Assembly (NCBI GenBank): GCA_023053575.1
Contig: JAKZAP010000013.1
Location: 3,544,001-3,608,000 of the forward strand
DNA length: 64,000 nt
Source of the DNA: Branchinecta lynchi
Lineage: Eukaryota > Arthropoda > Branchiopoda > Anostraca > Branchinectidae
Direction of reading: 5' to 3'
The notes under the pieces were generated by a model that was not told the origin of the DNA, searched no databases, and was given only the letters and a program-made list of their open reading frames with translations. The translations under genes and the position numbers were made by a program. Positions 11,601 to 23,600 of the stretch are shown here, piece after piece. How positions within the stretch are numbered: position 1 is the stretch's first letter; the number at the start of each line of letters is the position of its first letter.

Positions 11601-14600
11601 GAGTATGTTCCACCCTTCTGCAATAGAAACTATTAGTTACTATTTCCGTTCAAACCTCCACGAAAAGTTACTACGCTCACCGTTTCAACCTTCTCCAAAC
11701 AGTAACTAATAGTAACTACTTGCTTACCATGCTCGGGAGCGTAGTTAGCGTGGTAACTACGGATCTCTGTAACATGATTGGCTGGATTACCCCGTGGAGT
11801 GATATATTTGCGAAAATAGGAAAATACGTTCCAGCCTTGAAGCCAAGAAGCCAAAATTCGTGACGTCATACGTCAACGGTAAGTAGGTGGAACACGCTCT
11901 TTTTAATACAAGTTTTAGACGTTGGATGGGGCTCTCAGTAAAAACGGGCGGTTTGTTTTAGATGTGGAGAAAAGTCCGACGAGAAAGAACAGATTGCCGA
12001 CTCACTGTGGCTTCCGGTTCATCGAGAGAAGGAATCGCCATCGTCCCCAGATGAAGAATCAGAAGAACCTTTCGTAATTCGCTACAGCGCTGCGAGCCCC
12101 GAACCGGAGCCCCTGCCATTGGCGGAAGCGCTCTGTGAAGCGATGATAGAAGAACGAGAAAGTAGATGTGAAAATTGTGGGAAGAAGACAAAAAATAAGG
12201 CAGATTCGAAATTCTCTACACTTCCAAGGTAATAAGCTTCAAGATTTATCGGAAGTCTGGTTTGGCAAGAACAAAGACTTTGGTCATACACGAAAATAGT
12301 TGCGTTTTTTATCAAAATTCTCCGTTCTGAATTCTCGCTTGTGAATCCTTGATGTACAAATTACCGTTTTTTGCTCCTCTGGCTTCTACATTCTCGCTTT
12401 TGACTAAAACACTAATTTGGCAGCTCGTCCGCAACCCGGTATACGTGTTTATGCATATTGAACACCCGCACTCTGTTGACCAATCAGGGAGGAGAACGGA
12501 GAGAGGAGAATCGCGAATTCACCATCGAAGCCTTCTGCAGAATCGCGAGGCTTTCCCCGTTCTCGATTCTGAAAAAAACGCAAGAAACAATTCGCTCCAT
12601 CTGAGTAGTCCAAAAACGCGAAATAGGAAAATCGCAAGGAGAATTCGAGTAAAAAACGCAACTAATGCCTCGTAGGGCGTCGTTTCTACCAAAGTCTTTG
12701 ACCTCGCTCAAAGCTGAGTCTGCCATGTGTTTTCAAATTCGCATTTTCCCCTGTCTTACCACCTGGGGTGCGTTAAAAAAAACTTCTGATGGCACTGAAA
12801 GCTATCAATCCGTTAACGCTGTGTGAAGGATTGAATGAATGAATGAAATATTTTATTGCCCATCAACGCCCAAAGGATGGACTATATGAAAAGAAGAAAA
12901 AGAAAAAAACGACTACAAAAACAAAACAACATTAACCTAGATACAAGATCCAACAAATCTTATAAAAAAAGAATACCCATTCAGGGGTGTGCAACATCCT
13001 TATTATTGAGGTTCGCTACCAGATTATCGACACTTAGTGTAGGGTCTGCGATATCAAGTACCGGTTGCGGGACCCAACTTTTATAATTTATAAAGGTTGG
13101 AATTACGGCCGGAGATCCCAGCAAAGCGCGGACAGACTTATGTTTACGGTCCCCATTTTCGATTTTCATCAGCTCTCTTCTTCTCATCAGCAGTATCAAC
13201 AAGAAGAATGAGGATACTGATCTCAAGGAGATCATTAAATCACTCAAGCAAATTCAGGAGCAAGCCATCAAATGTAAATTCCAGCACATTCCCAGTCACA
13301 AAGGGATACAGCATAACGAAACGGCAGACAAGCTCGCCAGCTAAGCAGGAGAAGAACCACCCCCAGCCGGAAACCTGCTGCAAATACGCACAATGAGGGA
13401 CATCCTGAGAAAAATGACACCAAACATAAAATACTAATTCCCACCGTCACCCTTCCAAAATAGAGAGCAACAAGTCATCTACTACAGACTCCGTACGGAA
13501 ACCGTGATGATGCATAGCACACTATTCGAATGGGGTCTTAGAACAAATCCCAACTGCCGGTCGTGTCTGAGCGAAGTAGAAAGCATCAACCACTCCCTAT
13601 TCAAGTGTAGTATTGCCCCTCAACATTCCGGAGAACTAAAGAAGATGTGCCAGAAACTGAAAATTGCCGTAAATATATGTGCCATCAACAACATGAAGCT
13701 CACGAGAAGACAGGAGCAACAGATGTATGGCTGTATCATCAAAATACTGATAGAGAGAGGAATCTACTAGCCCCTCCGCCCTAGCAACAGCGGCTGGCTG
13801 CTAGAAGTCCGAAACCCACAGAAGAGACAACTGCAAACGAAAGGCCGGAAGGGATCGACGGAAGCCTTCTTCTTCTTCTTTGAATGTGTCAGCACCTGAG
13901 TTCCAGGATGGGACCCTTTCGGCTTCCTTGTGGTTGATAACTTGATGGTTGGTTTGGTTGAATCGCTGGGTACAGGGTAGGTTAGGTTAGGGCAACCTTG
14001 GGCCGAGATGAATGCTACTCTCAAGAAATGCAGAGGAATTTGAGGGAGAGCTCAGACTCCCGCCAAGCCGAACCCAATGGCCATACTTTTTTGGATGATG
14101 ATGATGGAAAACTGAAAAATGTTTGACTTTTACCGCTATCCGTGTTATAGATCCTCGTCAGGCGATTTCCCGCAATTGTCTCAGATTGTCCGATAGTGAA
14201 GCTGTATTCCAACCTCAGTGTATATCAGCAACCAGTGGGGACAGTGCGCGTAGGCTAGGTTCCGGCTCATATTTATGGACCGTATTTTTTTGTCAACTTG
14301 GATTGTAGGGAACTAAACAAACAAAACCTTCGGCTTCACGCAGCCTCTGAACGAGTGTTGCCTTTCGATTAACAAGTACTTTGCATTGGGATTCAAGATA
14401 TTTAATTTAATTTAATTTAATTTCAAAATAAATGCGGCACAACATTTCATGCACGAGCAAATTAATTGGCACTTGTCAACTAACTCTACGAGCTACTCTT
14501 CTACTCTTTCTACGAGCTATGGTACGTAATTTTGACCTGTCTTTTGTTTATTGATATAGTTTATTTATGAACTTGATTATTTTATTTAAAAATTTTAATG

Positions 14601-17600
14601 TTATCAGATAGGTAATATTGACCTGTCGAGTAGATTGATCTAATTTAATTTCAATTAATTAATTTGCTGATGAGAAATTAACCAATTTGAAGTGCTTATC
14701 CCAGTTTTCCTCCGTTCCGGTTATTGAAATTCAAAGATTCAGGTTCATTTATTGGTCAAACTACTTCTACGGAATATTTGTTTGCACAAATCGAGCAGAG
14801 CGCAGAGCACAGGTGAACTAACTACCGATCTAACTACAAATACAGTTAAAACTAGACCTACTATGCCCGGGCAACGTGAAGTGTTGCGGCAACCTTTGTC
14901 CGGCTTCGCCGACTAAAGTGTTGCGAGAGCAACACTTTGGTTTTGTTTCTTCGCTGTCGGTTAAATGCTGAAATTGTCAACTTATCGAAGCTTTTAAAAC
15001 GGTATGTTCTAAAAAGAATAATCACATAATCAAAAGCTGTTCTTTAGCGTTGTAAAACCAACAACAAAACAATATCGGAAGAAGGCTATCCGTAACGTTT
15101 CAGGATTAAAATACCATAGATGACACTATTAATTATTACACATCTACCTTATTGTTTTACATTACCGTATCGTTTGTACCCGTTGTGTAAACAGTTAATC
15201 CTAGGTTATAGCGATAGACCATCGATACAAACTTTCTTACTGTCATATTTACAGAAATCGAATAGAATGTGCACCAATTTTCAAAAATTTCTAGCCCCTC
15301 GTGAACCGATCTTACTTACAAGTCCGTCTCCCGTGATTGACATCAAATTCACCGGAAACAAATAATGGATACACCAGCTATCAAAAGTTGCAAACCCCTC
15401 ATCGCTGAAGATGATTATAGCATAAAAGCCGATTATTACTTACAAGTCCCATGCATGTCTTACAATTGGGAACAAAATTGTTCTTACCATCGAATACATA
15501 TCCTGAGACAAATAACAGGTATACCAACTAGCAAAAGCTTTAAACTCCTCGTTGCTGAAGATGATTATGAGCTAACAGTCGACTGTTGCTTACAGTCGAC
15601 TGTTGCTTACAAGTCCCTTACATGTCTCATAACTGGTATCGCCTATTTTTGGTTTCAGTGTGTACCTTACTCCTGAAGTTGTCAACCCCTTGAAACTTTC
15701 AAACTGGTTTATCTCATGAAGGATTTTTGTTCAAAAAAATGGATGGCATATATTTTGATCAGCTCTTCAAGGGCTATCGATTGCCCTAACCACAACAAAA
15801 GCATATCGGAAAAAGGGACTAAATTGACTTTGCAGTCAGTTGAACTTTATCCTTTTCAATCGTAGACATCGTGACGGATGAAAACTTGGAATAATATCCT
15901 ATATAATCTAGTTGGTATTATAAAGCTATCCGTAACTTTTTAGGATTAAAATACCATAGATGACACTATTAATTATTACGAAACTACCTTGTTTTACATT
16001 ACAGTATCGTTTGTACCCGTTGCGTTAACAGTAAATCCTAGGTTACAGCGATAGACCAACGATACAAACTTTCTTACCGTCAGATTTATATAAATCGAAT
16101 ACAATGTGCAACAATTTGAACAAATTTCTAGCCCCTCGTGCACCGATTCTACTGACAAGTCCCTTTCCCGTGATAGACATCAAGTTCACCGGATAAAAAT
16201 AATGGGTACACCGACTAGCAAAAGTTGCAAACCCCTCATCGCTGAAGATTTGTGTAGCATAACAGCCGATTATTACTTACAAGTCCCTTGCATGTTTTAC
16301 ATTTGGGAACCAAATTGTTCATCAAATGACAGGTACGCCAACTAGCGAGAGCTGCAAACCCCTCATTGCCGAAGATGATTATGAGCTAACAGTCGCCTGT
16401 CGCGTACAAGTCCCCTAAATGTCTCACAACTGGTATCGCCTATTTTTGGTTTCAGTTTGTACCTTACTACTGAAGTTGTCAACCCCTTGAAACTTTCAAA
16501 CTGGTATATCTCATAAAGGAATTTTTTTTACCAAAAAATGGATGTCATATACTTTGATCAGCTCATTAGCGGCTATCGATTGCCGTCGAAGTTGAACTTT
16601 ATCCTTTTCAAACTTGGAACAATATCTTATATAATCTAGTTGATATTATAAAGCTATCCGTAACTTTTCAGGATTAAAATACCATAGATGACACTATTAA
16701 TTATTACAAAATTACCTTATGTTTTACATTACCGTATCGTTTGTACCCGTTGCGTAAACAGTTAATCCTAGGTTATAGCGATAGACCATCGATACAAACT
16801 TTCTTACTGTCATATGTACAGAAATCGAATACAATGTGCACCAATTTTCAAAAATTTCTAGCCCCTCGTGAACCGATTCTTACTTACAAGTCCCTCTCCC
16901 GTGATTGACATCAAATTCACCGGAAACAAATAATGGATATACCAGCTATCAAAAGTTGCAAGCCCCTCTTCGCTGAAGATGATTATAGCATAAGCTTTTT
17001 AAACGGGATGTTCTAAAAAAAATTAATCACATGATCAAAAGGTATTCTTCAGCGTTGTAGAGACAACAACAAAATAATATAGGAAGAAGGGACTAAATTA
17101 ACTTTGCAGTCAGTTGTTCTTTATCCTTTTCAATCGTAGGCATCGTGACGGATGAAAACTTGGAACAATATCTTATATAATCTAGTTGGTAATAGAAAGC
17201 TATCCGTAACTTTTCAGGATTAAAATACCATAGATGACACTATTAATTATTATGAAACTACCTCATTGCTTTACATTTTCGTTTGTATCCGTTTTGTAAA
17301 CAGTTAATCCTCGGTTACATTGATAGACCATCGACACAAACTTTCTTACCGTCAGATTTATAGAAATCGAATACAATGTGCACCCATTTGCAGAAATTCC
17401 TAGCCCCTCGTGAACCGATTCCTACTTACCAAGTCCCTCTCCCGTGATATACATTAAGTTAACCGGAAACAAATAATGGGTACACCAGCTAGCAAAAGCT
17501 GCAAACCCATCATCGCAGAAGATGATTGTAGCATAACAGCCGATTATTACTTACAAGTCCCTTGCATATCTTACCATTGGGAACCAAATTGTTCTTACCA

Positions 17601-20600
17601 TCGAATTCACCGGAAACAAATAACAGGTATACCAACTAGCAAAAGCTGCAAACCCCTCATTACCGAAGATGATTATGGGCTAACAGTCGACTGTTGCTTA
17701 AAAGTCCCCTATATGTATCATAACTGGTATCGCCTATTTTTGGTTTCAATGTACCTTACTATGAAGTTGTCAACCCCTTTGAAATTTTCAAATTGGTGTA
17801 TCTCATGAAGGAACTTTTGTACCAAAAAATGGATGACATATACTTTGATCAGCTCATCAATGGCTATCGATTGCCGTCGAAAAAAAAATTCTACCTGTCT
17901 TAGTTCAAAAGTTGACTTTTTTGCCGTAGGCCAACTTTCTAACGTCACGACTTAGAAAGGAGCAAAGGATAAGCTCTAGTTTCTTTAGCAATGAGAGAAC
18001 TTTTAAAGTTTAAGAGGCACATCTGATACCGTTACTCTACCACAAACCAAAGTGCAAAAAAAAAAAATTATAAACTCAGCTGAAATCGTCGCAGACATGG
18101 ACAGAAACAATAGATGGCAGCACTTTCGGACCCGTGGGAAAAAGCCACTTTTTTGTCTCTGTAGATTTTTCTATTTATCACTCAAAGAAGATATGTTGGC
18201 TATGGGGCCGGGTAACTGCCGCATATATTTAACACTTATAGATTTTAGTCCATCTTCAATTTGAAACTGGTGCCTGCCTGCTTGCGTGCTAGAACGGAGC
18301 TTTCCACTCGAAAGCAGAAACATCTTTTGATGAAACGAAAGGTTCGCTACACAACTTCAGATAGTCCTCTCTGACATAGGCTATACAACTCCACTTCACT
18401 TCGCAAACCGTAGGCTCTGGCTCGATGACAAGCAAAAACCATCCTTATTGGCCCCAGGCAAGAGTTCTACGGAGCTTTCCAAAACGTAATGTCATATTCA
18501 TCAATCCGGCCTAAGGTCCACACTTTCCGTAAAAACCGCACAGGTTAGACCCTTCTCAGTTACCAGGAATAAAATGAAATCGGAGTCATAGGAAAAAAAA
18601 AAAAAAAAAAAAAAAACGAGGACAAAACCAAAGTGTTGCTCTCGCAACACAAATACAGCGTATGAACGCCGCCATACCCAACAATCACGAATAACACACT
18701 ATTCTAAAATATAATAAGGGGTCCATACATAATGCGGTGAGTTACATGGGGCGGTGAAACAACTGATTTAGAATGTTTCGAATTTCTTCAGAAACTCATG
18801 TAGATATGATACCTATGCTGCGGACACGTGATCACAACCGCGCGGCCATATTTTCCAAAAAATGAAATATCTCACCTTTTTCATATGGAATTGATGTGGT
18901 GCCGAAAATCCTTTCCAGTCTTATAGTTTGTAGTAGAAGAAAATGTCCGCCATTTGGCCTCGAGCCTTCTCTCTGCCAAATTGGCTCTTATGTTCAATTT
19001 AATTTGAAATAAACAGAACTTGAACTTTGCGAGCACCCGGACCCGACCCTGGTCGTTGGACCAAAGCACTACAGATACTCAGCTGACCATTTGTGACTGT
19101 TTTATGTCTGCTGAACATCTTTATTTAATAGAGTACTGATGATTCAGCTGAAGAGATACGTTTATCGGGATGGAAACCTAGAGAAGGTGACGAACCCGAT
19201 CGAGATTGCTTCGACGATAGATGTGAGCAGATTCGTGACGTCGAAGACCCGATTCCCGGCTGCCTGGAAGGCCAGCGAAAAAGAGTAAGCGTTTTATTTT
19301 CCCTTAAAGCAGTTTATTGTTATAATTAAAATTGATGAGTCAATTAAGCACAGAAGACAGAAAAAACAAGACTTTAAGAACAGCGTGGGTATTATTTGTA
19401 GACACGCACGAGGTCTGCATTCGTTTGAACAGTTAAAGAGCGTGTTCCACCGTTCTAATAATATTAACTATCCGTAAAAAGTTACTACGCTGACCGTTCC
19501 GACCTTATCGAAATAGTAACTATTTGCTTACCATACTCAGGAGCGTAATGAGCGTGGTACCTATGCATCTCTGTAACGTGATTGGTCGGATTCGCCTTTT
19601 GGCATGATATTCTCCTGGAAAATAGAAAAATTGTTCTAGCCTTGACGGCAAAAAGCCAGAATTCGTCATGTCATGCATAGTAACTGCGGTAAGTAGGGTG
19701 GAACACGCTCAAAGTGAACCTTAGCTTAAAATTACATTGCGATGGCCGCTTAAAGGTCTCCATGATTGGTCGTACTAATAGGGTCCGCTTTAGAAATACT
19801 ATTTCTGCTCTGCCGTCGGCTAAGAATTTTACTCCGAGCAGTAGAGCTCTCGTTCAGATAGTATTCCACAGAGGCTTAGAGATTTCTCTATTTAGTTATT
19901 TAACTGGATATAATGACTAGATACATGAAGATATAGATATGGAAATATGAATGAGTGTGTGCGACATATTATGTGTGAATGTAGGGAACTGAATGATTTA
20001 AGGAGATAAATATCTGGAGTAAATGAGTGTGATCAGGAATGGATGGAGCAAATGCTGAAGAATGAATGTTTTATCACCATAAGGAAGGTGGGTAGATTCC
20101 TCAAGTTGTCTATGACTCACAGAGTTTTTTTTTGTAGTTTTAAGTGATCGTCCTAATTATTTTGTATGTTTTTCTTTGTATTGCCATTGCGCCGAGCTTT
20201 TAGAGTAATAAATATCATATCATATTTGTTTTGTGGAGTCTTTTCAGAAGTATTGGTGCTGCCTATTATTTGTCGTGGGCTTGAGATTGCGAGACTTCAG
20301 TATAGGCTTCAACGAATTTCATTCATGTGGGCGCCATCATGTTGTTTAAAATCCCGAGACAGCTTTTATATACGTTATATTGTTGTTGAGGAATGGTAGA
20401 TTTTTTTATTTTTTATTTATTCATTTATTTCCGTCAAAACTGAGGACCAACATAATATAATATTTCAACAAAGTTATATTTAAATCAGTTGATCCATTCA
20501 GAGACACTATAAATACTATAAAAAAAATACACAGGGTTCAGAAAACTAACTCTACGAGCTACTCTTCTACTCTTTCAACGAGCTACGGCACGTAATTTTG

Positions 20601-23600
20601 ACCTGTCTTTTGTTTATTGATTGTTTATTGATTTATGAACTTGATTATTTTATTTAGAAATTTTAATGTTATCAGATAAGTAATATTGACCTGTGGAGTA
20701 GATTGATAGTGCTTGAAGTGTCCTTATTTGAATTGACATATCCAAAGCTATTTTTGGGATCCCAGAACGTAAGTGGAGGGATACCTATAACATCGCAAAA
20801 GTTGTCCGTCCGTCCGTCTGTCCGTCCGTCTGTAAGCACGATAACTCTCGAAGGGAATGAGATATTTTGATGAAACTTGGTGTGAGGATTGTTTGGGTCA
20901 AGGGTAAGGTCGAGTTCGTAGATGGGCTCTGTAGCCCTACATTTGGGGGTGCGGGAGGGGGTTCAAATTAAGGGACAAACAAAAATATTTTTAAAGAGCT
21001 AATGTGATAGTCGACTATGGGGTAAGAAGACATGCTGAGCACGATGGTGAAAATCATTTTCTCGCCGGACAAGTAGTTCGTCCGGAATCCGGCAAAAACC
21101 GGAAAGTTTTTTGAAAGTAAAAGTTTCATTTGAAGTTGATTAAATGTTTGATTTAGAAGTAAGAAGACATGCTGAACACGATGGTGAAAACCATTTTCTC
21201 GCTGGACAAGTAGTTCGTCCGGAATCTGGCAAAAACCAGAAAGTTGGTTAGAAGTAAAAGTTTCATTTGAAGTTGATTAAATGTTTGATTCAGGAGTAAG
21301 AAGACATGTTGAACACAATGGTGAAAACCATTTTCTCGCCGGACTACTAGATTCGCCTGGAATCCGGCCAAAACCAGAATATATGTCAAAAGCAAAAGTT
21401 TTATCTCAAGTTGATGAGATGTTAGATTTAGGGGTAAGAAGAGACGCTGAGTCGAGTTTGTATATGACAATCATTATTTACCCGGACATATAATTAGTCT
21501 GGAATCTGGTTGTATTAAGTCAAATTTTTATTTAATGTTGATTAGATGTTCTTTATAGGATAAGGAGATACGCTGGATTCGTTTCTGAATTTTCTTTTTT
21601 TGCTGGACTAGTAGTTCGCTCGGAATTCGAGCGAAACCGCAAATTTGGCAGAAGTAAAGCAGGAAGTTTTGGTCAGTATCGTCAAAATAGATATGGCTTA
21701 TAGAGGTATAGATTGATAGATAGATGGAATATCTGAAATCGGTTTTCTTTGATGATTAGCCTGGCGAAGACAAGACCCAATTGTCTGGTTCAAATCTTAG
21801 ATTTTTGGGATCCTATCGACACCTTTGGTCTTGTTATGTATGTAAACGACACCTGAATGAAGAATACCAAGTATCATCCCTATCTGTATGACTTCCGTTA
21901 ACATTGCCTGCAGAAAACCCAATCCTAATACGACCAAGCAGTTTCCAAGCTATGATTTTTGCTCCATTTTGCATCTGTCCTTATTCCAGTACCGAATAAT
22001 TTTAGAAATCAACAAATGTCTCCAATCAACCCTTCTTCTGGAATATTTTTAACCAGTTAAGCTCAACCGTATCTCTAGAAGAAATTCCAATATGATCCGA
22101 CCAGCGCTGTAGAAGATTTGAATGAATTGCGCTTTTTGTCATGTGCAAACCTCCGGAAACGAACATCCCTATTTTGAAAACGTCACGCTCAGGAGAAGAA
22201 TGCTGTCCGTGGCCATGTCTGTAAATGCATTCTCCATGGTGTGTTCAAGTATGGTTTCATTGTTAAGGTATCCTTTAAAGATATTACGGGTTAAATCATC
22301 ACTTATAATTTTTTTTTTAACTAAATTAAATTTGTTAACGTGTTCCATTATTCAGTGAGAAATAAGGAATAATAATTAGCCTCGAATCTTGGAAAGAAGG
22401 AGTATCGGAAGACCACTAGGTCATTATATTTCCGCCAAAATAGTGTATTTTTCAAAAACAGCTTTCGCCTCGTGACACGTGATTATTGAGATTTCATTCG
22501 CTGTTATTTGCAGTCCTCCAAAATCACCGGCCAGTGATGAAGGCATCGATGTCAGTGAAACAACAGCGAAACCTGAACCTACCTCTTCAGAACAAAAAAC
22601 ACCGAGCAGTTATCGGCTAGTCGGTGTTATTCAGCACATTGGAAGTTCAGCTCATTCAGGTAAATATGGGATGTCCTTTGGTATTTTCCCGCCTAAGTCG
22701 CACTTCCTATTCAGAAGAGAGCCCTGGGATTCAGAAGAGACCCTTGAGAGTTATCTGCTGCCAGGGCAAGGTCCTCATATCCTCCTCCTCAATGAATTCC
22801 GCCTCCCAACCTTAGCAGCCCGACTTGTTACTCATTGTACTAATGTCGGAAATAACCTGCGCTCCCGTTTTTTTTTCAATCGACCTAGTGTCTCCGGCAT
22901 GACCCTATATTTATGATGATTTTATACAGATGTGTAATTAAAACCTTGAACCTTGAATTTTCAGCCCCATATTGTCTGTCAAAACTTAGATTACTTCGAG
23001 CTAAAGTACAAGAAGTCCCGGTTCTGAACCTCATCAGTACAAGAACCGAGCGTACAGAAAAGAACCTTGTACAAGCGTTTGTCGAAGTTCTGATCAAGTA
23101 ATAATAATGTACTTTATTTCCTTTAATAGCTTGTATTATACACGCTAGCACTGGATCGTCATTCACACAAATAACATATGACAATTATATAAGTAGACAT
23201 TTCATCTACACGTACAACTTGAAAATATAATTTGACTTAACTTCATCTACACGTACAACTTGAAAATATTATTTAAATTAACTAGAATTAAAATATTGGA
23301 TAAAAGTGACAAACGTATCCCCCACAGTGATTTACTGTTTTATTGTGATTGGTTGTGGCTATGGAATATTGCCATCTTATGTATGACTATTGCCTTATTA
23401 TTTATAATCGAAGAAAAGTTGAATTTTTTGTTTTAGGTCATTATATTGCTGACGTCTTTAGCCCTTCCGAGAAGATTTGGCGGCACTATGACGACACAGA
23501 GGTTTCACAGCTTAGCGAGTCCAGCGTTGTCAGTGAAGATGCATCGAAAAACGCTTACATCCTCTTCTACGTGTATAGTGATGTTTTTGATCGAATGGCA

